A stretch of DNA of 64,000 nucleotides from Microvelia longipes. Its lineage: Eukaryota > Arthropoda > Insecta > Hemiptera > Veliidae. Location: the NCBI GenBank assembly GCA_018340805.1, contig JACMZG010001908.1, positions 44,810,787 through 44,874,786 on the forward strand, read 5' to 3'. This document shows, piece after piece, positions 46,140 to 58,511 of the stretch. Position numbers and translations under genes: made by a program. The notes under the pieces are model-generated. The model did no database searches and was not told the DNA's origin. It worked only from the letters and a program-made list of their open reading frames with translations. Numbering within the stretch: position 1 is the first letter of the stretch; the number at the start of each line of letters is the position of its first letter.

Positions 46140-47115
46140 AAGAGACTCAATACTTTCTCACCACAGATATGATGTAAGTAAGAGACGCAATACTTTCTTA
46201 CTACAGGTATGATGTAAGTAAGAGACGCAATACTTTCTCACTACAGACATGATGTAAGTAAGAGACGCAATACTTTCTCATCATAGACATAACGTAAGTA
46301 AGAAACGCAATACTTTTTCACTACAGATATAACGTAAGTAAGAGACGTAATACTTTCTCACCACAGATATGACATAAGTAAGAGACGCAATACTTTTTCA
46401 CTAGAGATATGAAGTAAGAGACGCAATACTTTTCTCACTACACGATATGATGTAAGTAAGAGACGCAATACTTTCTCACTACAGATATGATGTAAGTAAG
46501 AGACGCAATACTTTCTCACTACAGATATGATGTAAGTAAGAGACGCAATACTTTCTCAATACAGATATGATGTAAGTAAGAGACTCAATACTTTCTCACC
46601 ACAGATATGATGTAAGTAAGAGACGCAATACTTTCTCACCACAGATATGACGTAAGTAAGAGACGCAATACTTTTTCACTACAGATATGACCTAAGTAAG
46701 AGACGCAATACTTTCTCACTACAGATATGATGTAAGTAAGAGACGCAATCTTTCTCAATACAGATATGATGTATGTAAGAGACTCAATACTTTCTCACCA
46801 CAGATATGATGTAAGTAAGAGACGCAATACTTTCTCACTACAGATATGATGTAAGTAAGAGATTCAATACTTTCTCACCACAGATATGATGTAAGTAAGA
46901 GACGCAATACTTTCTTACTACAGGTATGATGTAAGTAAGAGACGCAATACTTTCTCACTACAGACATGATGTAAGTAAGAGACGCAATACTTTCTCATCA
47001 TAGACATAACGTAAGTAAGAAACGCAATACTTTTTCACTACAGATATAACGTAAGTAAGAGACGAAATACTTTCTTACCACAGATATGATGTAAGTAAGA
47101 GACGCAATACTTTCT
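45750..47115 (+). repeat. 40-bp minisatellite with splice-site-like signals, block 2
   Basis: About 34 units of the same 40-bp repeat. Variants recur in runs (for example a cluster with catcatagacataacg near 46280 and again near 47000), which points to larger duplications inside the array. Confidence 0.93.
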
Positions 47116-47249
47116 CTATATGAAAATAATATTTCATATTCATATAATTAACTCCTATTACAATCCACAAACATTAATTAGAGCTGATTCCTTGGAAGTA
47201 TACAAAATTTTTATTATATTTTATATTGAATTTTATTTATGTAATTATT

Positions 47250-47428
47250 TATAGTACGAAACACGGCTAAAATCAGTTGACAGCGTGGGATAATAGTGTC
47301 AAGGAACCAATAAGGTTGTCCTGATTTGAAATTGAGGGAGTGATTTAACATCAAGGAATAACCTCATTGGCTCCCTCGCATTATTTTCCCACGCTGTCAA
47401 CTGATTTTAGCCGTGTGTCGTATTATAG
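47250..47428. mobile_element. MITE-like palindromic element
   Basis: Arms of about 45 bp (acacggctaaaatcagttg, acagcgtggga, and mirror) with a partly paired inner region (aaccaataaggttgtcc against ggaataacctcattgg). No coding capacity. The arm ends tatagtacg/cgtattata make the TSD ambiguous. Confidence 0.8.
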
Positions 47429-48420
47429 TATTTTAGACTTATTTCTCACACCAGCCCAGAGCAGTGACCGTGTGCCTACTACAGCAATCGCTATTGGGGA
47501 CTCACATTTTTAAATTATTGTTAACATTTAATTAACTCTTAATATATAATAATTTTACACTTTGTACATAAATTCTTTCAATGCATTGTTTTTAATTAAA
47601 AATTATTTAAATGAAATTAAGTATATTTCATATGATATTGAGAAGAGACGCAATATTAAAGACAGTAAAAGAGTGTGAGGTTCGTAAAGAATGTTCCTTC
47701 ATGTAAAGCACAATACAGGTTGAAACAGAAATAACATAATGCTAATCAATAATTAGCATGTTGGATATTATCGAGACATTATAATAATGCTGAACTAGAG
47801 CAAGCCTGCATTGGGAAGGCTTCAAGTTTATCCCCCCCCCCCTATCATTCATAATTGCGACTCTTATATAAATTCACTTTTAGCGAATTTCTGAAAAAAA
47901 AAATCGCTAATGAAGTGGCTCGTATAGCGAAAGGTAGACTGAGGAATGTGAATCCGTTTTAGAGGTCCTTTATCATGAAAAACTACTAATCATTACTTAA
48001 GTCTATACTGGAACATTAGGACGATTATCACCTTATAAACGAATACTTTAAGGAAATTCCTCAACATGTCTTATTAGGCCATAATCACAAGTAACATTTC
48101 ATAAGGTGAGTAATTGATGTGAGGGTTGTTTTTACTTCATGTTAAAGGATGACAATGAGATATAGTTGTGGTGAGGAAATTCATGATGAGTTCGGTTCGA
48201 GGGGCTGTCCTAGATTAAATAGCAACTAGAGGAGTCACGAGCAACACGTTGGAAAATAAACAGAGAACAATAAACAGGGAGAATAATTTCAGAACAAAGA
48301 CATAGTGAGAGAGGGAAATGAATTCACAAATAGAAAAGATGTACGAGATAAAACCTTGGAGAAAACTTACTTGTATTAACTAATCTCATTAACAATTAGA
48401 ATAAACTGACGAGAAATCAA
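47429..48420. other. intergenic DNA
   Basis: No gene is recognised. A degenerate repeat end (ttttagcgaatttctgaaa) lies near 47878 and a C10 run near 47833. Confidence 0.5.
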
Positions 48421-48800
48421 ATATATTCAAGTAAAATACATTAGAGTACAATATATTGGAGTAAAATACATTAGAGTAAAATATAGTGGAGTAAAATACA
48501 TTAGAGTACAATATGTTGGAGTAAAATACATTAGAGTACAATATAGTGGAGTAAAATACATTAGAGTACAATAAGTAAAATACATTAGAGTAAAATATAG
48601 TGGAGTAAAATACATTAGAGTACAATATATTGGAGGAAAATACATTAGAGTACAATATATTGGAGTAAAATACATTAGAGTACAATATATTGGAGTAAAA
48701 TAAATTAGAGTACAATATATTGGAGTAAAATAAATTAAGAGTACAATATATTGGAGTAAAATATATTAAGAGAACAATATATTGAAGTAAAATATATTGG
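48421..48800 (+). repeat. 15/30-bp minisatellite
   Basis: About twelve copies of a 30-bp unit made of two related 15-mers (gagtaaaatacatta and gagtacaatatattg). Open Tyr/Leu/Phe-rich frames on the minus strand are by-products. Confidence 0.92.
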
Positions 48801-48899
48801 AGGAAAATGCATTTTTAAAAAAACATTACGCATAACTAGGCTAACGAAGCTGGGAATAGCCCTGTTAAATTGGGTTAGCCCTGTTAATTTTGGGTTAAT

Positions 48900-49430
48900 A
48901 TTTTTTGCCGCAAAAAAGGTGAATATTAATGTTTTTGAGACGCTGAATCAAATGAAACCGGTTCGAAGTCGATACGACCACTCTAAGTGACCAAAAAGTC
49001 GGAAAAACCATTGTAAATTACAAAAATCCAAAATTTAGGTCGTTAAAAAATAAATTTTGAGTAGGGTGTCGTTTTCTATGTATTTTTGGGTGCTGAATCG
49101 AATGAAACCGGTCCGAAGTCAATACGACCACTCTGTTACCAAAAAGTCGAAAAAACCACAAAAAATGATCGAAAATTAAAATTACGGTCGTAAAAAAATT
49201 AAATTATGAGTAGGGTGTCGTTTTCTATGTTTTTTGGGCCTCTGAGTTGAATGGCAGTGGTCTGGGTTCAGGGTACCTGGGTTCAAATCCTGGTAGGGAT
49301 GATAAATTTTTATCGTTTTTTTAATTAATATAGGTTTACAACTAGAAAATAATTTTGGCGCGGTGGTCCGCATGTCGGGCGAATTTCCTTTGGATGCGTG
49401 TTTCCGTGCTACATTATATAAGTTTACATT
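48900..49430 (+). repeat. family R dispersed repeat, copy 2
   Basis: Two direct internal repeats of about 135 bp (cgctgaatcaaatgaaaccgg / gctgaatcgaatgaaaccgg, then gagtagggtgtcgttttct), then a tRNA-like T arm (ctgggttcaaatcctgg, 49280-49296) and the terminal ggcgcggtggtccgcatg, gggcgaatttcctttgg (49357-49413). Confidence 0.7.
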
Positions 49431-49662
49431 ATACACATTAAGTATTACATATTTATTATTATATATTATTAGTTTATAGTAGTTATATAAGTTTATAAGT
49501 TCATTATATAAGTTTACATTATACACATTAAGTATTACATATTATATTATTATATATTATTAGTATTATAGTATTTATAGTATTACATATTATATTTATA
49601 AGTATTAGTATATTACATTAAGTTTACATTATATAAGTTTACAAACTACTAAATAATAAATT
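49430..49662. repeat. AT-rich short tandem region
   Basis: Repeated phrases of atataagtttacattatac, acattaagtattacatatt and attattatatattattag, in an imperfect array of about 100-bp period between two direct copies of the family R terminus. Confidence 0.75.
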
Positions 49663-49663
49663 C

Positions 49664-50133
49664 CGGCGCGGTGGTCCGCTGTCGGGCGAATTTCATGTAG
49701 AATGCGTGTTTCCGTGCTTAACAACCCATTTCTTGCTTAAGTTCCGGTTCATGCTTTAGAACCTAAGCAGTTACTCAATTGTCAAGCACTGCTCGTTACT
49801 CATTTTTTCTGTATTTTCCAAAGGAAATGCGCTAAAACCTTTAAAGATAACTGACTAAGCTTAAAGATAAGTAACTAAGCTTTAAACTAGTGCAAATAAT
49901 AGTGCGTACTTATAATTTTAGAGGCATAGTTTTGTACAACCAACTGGATAATAATGCGCATTTCCTTTGAAAAATACAGACAAAATGAGTAACGAGCAGT
50001 GCTTGACAATTGAGTAACTGCTTAGGTTCTAAAGCATGAACCGGAGCCTTAAGCAAGAAATGGGTTGTTTAGCACGGAAACACGCATCCAAAGGAAATTC
50101 GCCCGACATGCGGACCACCGCGCCAGAATTTTT
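49664..50133. repeat. fold-back of family R termini
   Basis: Inverted repeat with arms of about 165-180 bp: left ggcgcggtggtccgctgtc to tccaaaggaaatgcg; right gcgcatttcctttgaaaaat to ggaccaccgcgcc. The spacer is about 125 bp, and the arms differ by few changes. No hammerhead-like core is present. The shadow frames (50049-50300 and others) are not genes. Confidence 0.82.
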
Positions 50134-50399
50134 TTCAAACAGCAGAGATTAATATTTTCACAAAAAAATAATTTTAAAGTGTTCCGCCATACTGGCCCCA
50201 ATTTTGTATTTTCTCCAAAAACTATACAAATCTGGCTAATTAAATGTTTTCTAACGTAATTAGTACTAATCGAAAACCAAATTTGATTAAAAACGGTCAA
50301 TTATTACAACAGTTTGCGAGACATACAAACAAACAATCAAATATCGTGGTATTTTGTCGTCTAATGAAGAACTTACGGACTTTCGTTCAATAAGTGTAA

Positions 50400-50935
50400 A
50401 TATTGTAAAGTAGTGCCATCTTTGTGTGCATGAGCACAAGTGCATGAGTACACATGCATGAGCACAGCCAATTATGCGCATTTCTATTGCAAAAGCAAAG
50501 TTTTACTTGTGTTGAAAAAGTATTGACCACAATACTATTCCTTAAACCAATGGTAGTAGACGAAGAAAAGTTCAAAAAATTAAGTAACCTGTAGTATTCT
50601 ACTGCTTACATTATAAAGAATAAAGCCCAAACTTTACTAAGTAACGTTAAGCACGCATTCAAAAAGAAATTCGCCCGAATCCCGCATCTCGCCATGTTAT
50701 TGTTTTGTTTTTAGCTATGTTTAGCCTGATTGAGTCCAACTGATAAACAACTTTGTCAAACCAAATCAAATTTTCACTTCAGCTATTTTTTAAAACAAAA
50801 GATCAATTTTAGTTTTCATAACAACATGAATTGTTTTATACTATGAAAAGAAGTCTTTTGAAGTGAATTTAGACTCATGCCGACGTACTGAGCTCCAATT
50901 CTTCTATAATTTGTAATATTTAGGCATCATGTATA
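50400..50935 (-). repeat. inverted copy of the 42.16-42.72 kb repeat
   Basis: Reverse-complement match over about 500 bp to 42160-42725, without the terminal direct repeat found there. The preceding 50280-50345 (gcgagacatacaaacaaac) resembles a phrase near 56170-56240 that is common in insect non-coding DNA. Confidence 0.75.
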
Positions 50936-51713
50936 GCTACCCGGGTCATTTGCTCTACCCTTCACACATTACTCAGGAGTATTATATAACTAAACAAGAT
51001 AAAAAAAATCATTAAAAGAAATCAAAATAAAAATAATCATTTGGCAAATAACTTAAAAGCAGGCAGGATTTTCGCCACATTTGCGTGAGATAGACTAGTA
51101 AATCAAATTTCTTTCATAAGCGGCTCAAAAATGAACTTGTTTAGGCAAAATACAAATATTACTACAATTAAAACAAATATGACAAAATAAATCAACAGAA
51201 AAAGGAAATTAAGTGAAAAAATATCATGTTTTATATTTTTATAAAAACGTGTTTTATGTGGAGCCAAAAATAACAAAGAAATTATAGAGTCAACTTAGTT
51301 TATTCAACTTAAGTCAAGTTAAGTTATTTTTAAGTTGTAATAAAATCATAAAAATATTATCACCCTTAATGTACATCGGCAACAAATTATATAACAATCT
51401 CCACAGTAAAATTTTAAAATCAATTCAGCAGTAGTATCAACTCCGCACCACTTTCATACAGTTCTACTCGGAGACCCAAAAACATCAAAAACGATACCCA
51501 ACTAGAAACGTGTTGAAACGTACTTAAGGTTTTCCCATAATTTACCAACGTTTTCTGGTTTCAGCAAATTTGCATAAGAACATGACGTTTATAAGGTTGC
51601 TGGGATGAAAGTGGAGGAGAGTGGCGGGGAATGTAAAAATCATTTACCTTTCTGATTACAAAGATATTAACAGAAGAGCGAAGGTCGAAGGTCCTGCTTT
51701 GAGTCGCCTCCGT
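50936..51713. other. intergenic DNA
   Basis: No gene is recognised. At 51545-51660 a family-Q-like end (catgacgtttataaggttg) is visible. Confidence 0.5.
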
Positions 51714-51916
51714 TGACGCAAATGTTCAGTGTCACAAACGGCCACTGGAGCAAATCCCCTACTACTTGTAATTTGCTCCAACGAACATACTTGATAAAAA
51801 ATGAGATTTGCTCAAACGAATATTTGTGACATCGCCCTTTTGCGTCATCGATCAAGTTTGACGACCTTGAAATAATTTTGCTCCAATGGCCATTTGTGAC
51901 AATGAACATTTGCGAC
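51714..51916. repeat. small fold-back repeat
   Basis: Outer arms (gcaaatgttcagtgtcaca, aacggccactggagcaaa) are mirrored at the right end (tttgctccaatggccattt, gtgacaatgaacatttgc). The inner part repeats tttgctccaa/ttgctcaaac and tttgtgaca. No coding. Confidence 0.7.
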
Positions 51917-53765
51917 AACGTATCTCCACGTCCTGCTTTGGTTACCCATAATGGTCGTATTGACTTCTAACAAGTTTTATTGGACTCAGGGCCTCCATAA
52001 ACAAAATGAAATATCTTTTACCCGAAAAAAATTAATAACGATTCAAAAATACAACAACAATAACTTAATAATAACAATAATATCAGAAGACACAAATAGA
52101 ACATACCATTAGCGACTTGAAAGGGGATTCTCAAATAACGTTAAGCCATAAAGTAAATACTAATTAATATTTTCTCAAAACTTAATGGAAAAGAGGCGCA
52201 GAATTGGTTTGCAGGATTGTGAGGTCAAATTTTCCAGTTGACTGGTCGAAGCAGACAGTGAAACGATACGAATGCTTTGCTCCGATAAGATTTAGTGTTG
52301 CTAGATCCATAAACAACACGATGCTAAAACAATTATTTCTTGTGCTTCACATCCAACCTATAATCAAACTTGGAAATACAAAGCCAGTAATTTATTAAAC
52401 GATATTTCTTTTTATATTCGTGCTCGAAGTCATCTTTAGGAAGTTATAAGCATAGTTCTGAATTAATATTCAGAGGCTTTTAATATTTTTATTTTCTCAA
52501 TAGAAGTTATAAGCGATTGAAACCCAATGCTAGAACGTCTTCAGAGAGCCATATTTCAAACGGACATGAGTAAATAAGATGTTATAGGGAAAACATGGTC
52601 TTCGGACTCAATTACCATACAAGAGCCGTAAACTATGCACACGGCTTAAAATAAAACTATACATAATAAAACTATACATAATTACAGGAATAAAGTATTC
52701 AAAAACTCAGTTAAGAGTTCATTGAAACTCATATACATATTGTGTCTATATAAATTATGGAAGGAAACTGTCCCTTACAAGGCGTTAATAGCAAACTTCC
52801 GTATTTCCAAGGTCTGAAGTTCGCAACCCGGTTTGAGCTTACAGCTTATAAACTTTGGAACGACTTCATATCAAGCAAGAGTATGTATTAAATCTTACCT
52901 AATGTATTTTAATGACACAGGATACATATAATCACATCTTACTTCATAAGTCAAAATATATATTACCACCGTAATCTTCGGGGCACAATCATGTAATTAA
53001 ATTAAAACTGTAAAATATAAGATTTACTAAATGAAATATTATTTAAATTAAAATAAATAAATATTAAGTAAATTATAATTATTTACTTATTATCGCCTAC
53101 AAAGCAATGCGACTCAAAATGAGAATTATTTTGTCATCACTTTTACACCCGTCACTATCAATTCATACCATAAGGATATTCTAAGTTATATTCTAAAACT
53201 AAGTCACTTTTTAGCGAATTTCCTTTAGTAAAAATCGCTAATGGGATATTTTAACAATTAATAAGTAAGGAATTAATGTAGACAAACAGACTCGAGTATC
53301 AATAAGCAGTTACATTACCCCATGAGAAAATAAAATACAGTAACATGTAATATAAATACATATATAAAGTAATATGTAAGCTAAGCGGAAAGGAGGTGTC
53401 GGTGTGGTGTGAGTGCGGCTCGCAACCAGTTCCGAGTTCCGAAGCCCTGCCTAAGGCAACATTATTCCATTGCATCTTAAAATCTCCCTCCCACCCTCTT
53501 TTAGTATAATCCTTTTGCATTTCTTTTGAAATCTTTTAATCGTAGAGGTCAAAGCCAAAGCTTTATATAAAAGTTAGCTAGAAGTTTTTAAGATGATCTG
53601 TAAAAATGATAAAAGAAAAGAATAGAAGTTGAAAACATAGAGAAAACATTCTTATCAACTGTTATAATATTTACCAAACTAGATTCTTCTATTCCAAAGC
53701 ACAATTTCTTTGTTAGAGACATTTTTAAATAAATTATGCATTTGAAGAATTTTGAACGATATTTA
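51917..53765. other. AT-rich intergenic DNA
   Basis: No gene or named repeat recognised; open frames at 52204-52398 and 53299-53520 have no recognisable product. Confidence 0.5.
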
Positions 53766-53905
<140 letters not shown>

Positions 53906-54429
53906 ATTATTATTGTGTATGATTGATTAGTGAATATGTGTCATTTATAACACACGTAAATATGTTTGAAGCAAGTCTATTGCTATACATTGCCAGAACC
54001 GTGCCACAGAGCACGTTCAACCAAACATAAGAGCCTATCTGACCCCAAATTTTCATAAATAGTACCTGGCGGACCCCATGTCCTTCTCCTCCCCCCTCAT
54101 AAAAATCTGATGCTCTTTATCGTTCTGAATGCCGGCATTAGAAATAATTTAAGAACCTATATCAGGAGTAGCTTGAGAAATATGTTGCTGATTTGTTCAG
54201 TTGACCAATAAAAACTAGTAAACAATTACTTGTTTCATGGATTATATTTAATATATAAAACATTCAGAAAACACAGAAAGCATATTAACTGTCAAGTTAA
54301 TTAACTCTTTATAGATTTTACTCTAATCTAATGGATTGATTATTAGATCGTGGACCTCCTAAAATCATTCCACGGACCCCTAGCGGTAAGTACAGGTAAC
54401 AATAACCTGTCCACCTTCCACCTTATATT

Positions 54430-54640
54430 AATATCATCAAATAAACAGGTCATAATAACACTAACTGACAGAATATTTAAAATACTACAATTACCAGACG
54501 ACAATTGATTTATTATAACCTTTAATTCACTCTTTGAACAGGTTTCAATGAAGTTATACAGAGCCCCTAAAATCCCCAAATAGATGTATTAACCACCTTA
54601 ATGTATTGATATAGGAGTTTGCTTTTTCCAGTAATATATC
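54430..54640. repeat. inverted repeat partner of 55.7-55.86 kb
   Basis: ggtttcaatgaagttatac, agagcccctaaaatcccc and the preceding acaattgatttattataacc match, in reverse complement, the block at about 55735-55830 (ggctctgtgtaacctcattg; ggttaaagttaatcaattg). The pair brackets about 1 kb with two TA arrays. Confidence 0.55.
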
Positions 54641-54883
54641 TATGGTGCTGAGCTGAGCCTCAAGGCTGTAAAATATCAATACCACATTGTTTGTACTTTG
54701 TTTTGTATTATACTTACACGTAATGTTACATAAGTACTACTGTAATTTTGGACTGCTTATTTCATTTTACTAGTAATCGGTAGCATTAGGAACTCACGTT
54801 ACATCAAATACATGGTGTACGAATGGTTTGCATTATCCATATCCGGAAAAAAACACCAAATAAAATAATCAATAATAGGTTCG

Positions 54884-55172
54884 CTGCGCTCGCTTAGTAA
54901 TAGATTGCTATAAAACGTAAAATAGGCTCGCTTCGCTGGCAAATGGTAATAAAAAAATTAGGTCCATTTAATGGGCTCACTAGAATGCTATAATGTAAAA
55001 TTAGATTCCTTAAAAATGGCTCGTTTCGCTCGTCTAGATTACTAAACTATATTAGATAAAAAAGGCTCGCTTCGCTCGCTTGATTGCTATCAATATATAT
55101 GCAAAGAGGCTTGCTTTGCACGCCAGATGTATATGAATAAATACGTAAATGTAATAAGGGCTCGCTTCGCAT
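54884..55172 (+). repeat. spaced GC-rich motif array (GGCTCGCTTCGCTCGC-like)
   Basis: About seven versions of ggctcgcttcgctcgc (some as ggcttgctttgcacgcc or ggctcgtttcgctcgtc), 35-60 bp apart in AT-rich sequence. A further copy is at about 56011. Spacers share attgctat and gtaaaat words, so this is a worn tandem array in which the GC motif is best kept. Confidence 0.7.
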
Positions 55173-55181
55173 GTTTTATAT

Positions 55182-55253
<72 letters not shown>
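55172..55253. repeat. (AT)n microsatellite
   Basis: About 80 bp of TA repeats. Confidence 0.93.
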
Positions 55254-55256
<3 letters not shown>

Positions 55257-55340
55257 GTTAGGTTTTTTGTATTATCTATTTTTGATACCTTGCTTGATAT
55301 TTTCTATATTTTGATTTATTGTTGTACTATGTTTAGTTTT

Positions 55341-55382
55341 GCCCTGAAATGATGGCTACATTATAGTCGCCGAAACGTTGGC
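55341..55382 (+). ncRNA. decayed solo hammerhead-like motif
   Basis: GCC, then CUGAAAUGA (core with two extra bases), U, GGC-hairpin-GCC as stem II with one mismatch, GAA, ACGU, U, GGC. Stem I (GCC/GGC) and stem III (ACGU) equal those of the Penelope repeat, so it may be a relict of the same lineage. The core insertion makes activity unlikely. It sits between two TA arrays. Confidence 0.45.
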
Positions 55383-55446
55383 TAAGTAATATATTTTTTT
55401 CTACCGAGACGATTACCCGAGTTGAGTGAGGTGTATGAACTGTATA

Positions 55447-55453
<7 letters not shown>

Positions 55454-55484
<31 letters not shown>

Positions 55485-55485
55485 T

Positions 55486-55542
<57 letters not shown>

Positions 55543-55571
55543 ATATATATAATATATATATATATAATATA

Positions 55572-55612
<41 letters not shown>
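55454..55612. repeat. (AT)n microsatellite with phase slips
   Basis: About 155 bp of TA repeats broken by TATTATA and ATAATA slips. Tyr-Ile open frames on both strands are by-products. Confidence 0.95.
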
Positions 55613-55616
<4 letters not shown>

Positions 55617-55829
55617 TTGCAATTTTGTTCAATGAGGTTCGCTTCCCTCATTCAGATTTGCTAAATTATACATAGAGATATATACTAGTGGGAGCATAGC
55701 CTATCTTAATACATTGAGAGACCTGAAACATTTTTAGTGGGGCTCTCAGGGGCTCTGTGTAACCTCATTGAAACCTCCTCCAAGAAAGAATAGAGGTTAA
55801 AGTTAATCAATTGTCTTGGGCTTCCCGCA

Positions 55830-57530
55830 GATTGTTTGTATTGTGATTTGTTAAAACATTGTACTATATATTTACTGTTTTTTTGTTCTGTTTATTGATG
55901 AATGATAATCGAATGTGGTCAGGTTACTTTTTCGAATGTTTCAAAATTCAACCAATAGGGCCCTCTAGTAATATATCTCTATGAAATTATTTAATAAAGC
56001 AGGTTAAAAGGGGCTCGCTTCGCTCGATACGTATTTAATAAACAATTAAATGGTATTTTCAAACTATAGACAACTATTTTTACTCAAAATTAATTTTTAA
56101 GTGGTCTGCCATTAAAAAAAAAAATAGGAAATTTTCCAAAAACTATACACTACTTTCACGGCAGAGTTAATCAAAATCGGTCAAGTTTTACGGCAGTTAT
56201 CACGAGACGTACCAACAAACAAACAAACAATCAAATATCCCACGCTGATAGAGTTTATAAGGTGATTCGATTGGAGGGTTTTATCAATGAAATCAATTTT
56301 TTTGACATGTTAGGTAATAATAAATTTTAGTTAAATAGTAAATTTTCAATGTTGAACGGCTATACTGATTCCTGCAATGACGTCACACGCCATTCATAAA
56401 AACGTCAGGTTATAACCTCCGAAAGCGTTTGGTTTGTTTACATCGAATTTAATCACCTTATAAATTTCTAACATCTTGCAGATACCAGCCATTTAGCCGT
56501 CAAATGAAGAACTCACTTAAGTTTATTCCAAATAATATTCGAAGGCGTTTAGGTTACTTTATAAAGGTTTTAGGGAGGGGAAACTTACTTTGATGGTGAG
56601 GGGAGTCTGTAGTAATAATATCTCTCTGGTTGTAAGCAAGTAACAGGTTGTTCTATAAACTTTGTACAATTTAGCGTCTATTTGAAAAAATCAAAATACC
56701 ACAAACATTTAAAATACCACTATTAGAAGTTAAATTTAAAATAGCTAAAATGTTACAATGGGATATTTTGTTAGGATTGTCATTCGTTCAGCTTATTCAA
56801 TATTTACGTCAAAAACATGTTGTCTTTAGTTTTTGTTGCCGTTAATAATAGTATGTGAAATAAAGTCATATGGAACAACAAAAAGTTACTATTAGTAACT
56901 GAAAACTTGAATTTCCACACGACTTTGTGTGGGAGTCACTACAATAGAGTTATTAGATGGATGAGTCAGCTTTTTAGTTATACTATTATAAAAACTTTTT
57001 TGTTCTATTAAAACAAAAGATTTTTCGGGATTTTTTTTTTTTTCAAAACAAATGGTTTGCAAAGCTTTGAATTACCACAGTAGACCTTCCGGATAAAGAG
57101 AAAGTTAATTAATAATAATAAAAGATAAAATATGTAATTAAACAAACAATCATAAGTAATTAACGCGTTTTTCATAAAATAAACAAATACAGAGAAACAC
57201 AAGTAATTTACTAATCAAACCGTCTTTGAGTTTAAGTTGTTTCAATTTTTCCATTAGAGTTCATCTAGCTCGACACGAAAAATCGTGCGAGAGACATCTA
57301 AATCATGTTTAGACCAAGTCTGAACTCACTCTGCCCGTCAGCTCTACAGCTGCAGAAATCTGTAGACTGTAGCCAAAACAATAAACATGTGGCAACGAAG
57401 CAGTTAAGAGGCCAGATGCCTTTTATTCAAGTTAGCTGAAATTTCAGTAGTAGAAATAGAATTGTTTGGGTTCATTAGAAATGAACCGAAACGTTAGTAC
57501 GGTTTAAATTAATTAAATAGATAATAGGGC
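55830..57530. other. AT-rich intergenic DNA
   Basis: No gene is recognised. At about 57468-57500, a perfect ggttcatt/aatgaacc hairpin followed by gaaacgttagtac resembles the 3' half of the hammerhead-like motif but lacks the CUGANGA half. Confidence 0.5.
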
Positions 57531-57815
57531 ATGATGTGGCTTAGAGGGAGGGAGAAGGGCAAGATGGGGTATTTTCGTATTAATGACAACAAATTTAATA
57601 AATTATTCAATTCATCTCCTCTACAAAATGGCCAAATTAAGATGAGCAGAGGAAACGCGGAAAACATGATGACAAAAGACGCTGTTACATTTTTAGATAA
57701 AATAATGCTTCTTGCTTCAGTCATGGGAGACGGGAAAGCAAGAAATATAAAAATAAAAAATAATCCAGATTTACTAATCACATATTATAGGTATGATTGT
57801 GGCAGCGATTCTTGA
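57531..57815 (+). CDS. hypothetical ORF, unknown
   Basis: 94 codons; residues 35-80 (IKMSRGNAENMMTKDAVTFLDK, IMLLASVMGDGKARNIKIKNN) have protein-like composition. No family recognised and no partner exon seen. A minus frame of similar length overlaps, so chance is quite possible. Confidence 0.2.
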   Translation: MMWLRGREKGKMGYFRINDNKFNKLFNSSPLQNGQIKMSRGNAENMMTKDAVTFLDKIMLLASVMGDGKARNIKIKNNPDLLITYYRYDCGSDS

Positions 57816-58387
57816 GTAAGAAAGAGATTGCTTGCTTGAGCTACAACTTTTAACAAACGTAAAAAGACCCTTAAAGATATTCCGTCGACGTAGATTATCT
57901 GTAAGCCTGACTTGAATTTAAATTCCATGGGACTTAGCAAGTCGTTCTGCATTATGTGGGAAGTCTGTGTCGAAACAGTCGGCTAAGCGTTTTTCACTTT
58001 TTATTTATTTTTGTTTTCTTGAACCTCGAAACAAAGTATAAATATTTAAAAACTCGGGTACGGGGTACCTGGCAACTTTTCTTTACTATATTGGAATTGC
58101 AACGCTCACTGTCCACTTCAGGACTCGGTTCGCTCGTCCTCAGAATACAAAAATATTCTACTTTAAATTAGAGTACGTCTTTGAATTTTTTTGTTCATCC
58201 TTTGACGAAACATGAGTTAGTTATATTTGCAGCGGTCACCCATTTAGGTTCTGACCTCTTTGATGCAGCTTAAAATTAGTGGTCTGACAAAACTTGCACA
58301 GCCGTATTGGAATGAAACTTAGCAAACACCTTCTTAACATACACTCAGGAGTGCAAAATCAAAACAATTGGATTATTTTTTAAAAAC
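57816..58387. other. intergenic DNA
   Basis: No gene is recognised; near 58060-58140 a ggtacctggcaacttttc / ggactcggttcgctcg phrase recurs, diverged, at about 61556-61625. Confidence 0.45.
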
Positions 58388-58389
58388 AA

Positions 58390-58463
<74 letters not shown>
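58388..58463. repeat. (AT)n microsatellite
   Basis: About 75 bp of TA repeats just before the strand-switching minisatellite. Confidence 0.95.
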
Positions 58464-58464
<1 letters not shown>

Positions 58465-58511
58465 ATTCAACCATTCAATAAATAAAATTGAAGCAAAGCT
58501 GTGTATTGCTA

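Noticed and set aside
57440..57500. ggttcatt hairpin followed by gaaacgttagtac as a ribozyme
   Set aside because: The CUGANGA half is missing; perhaps a relict, but not supportable.
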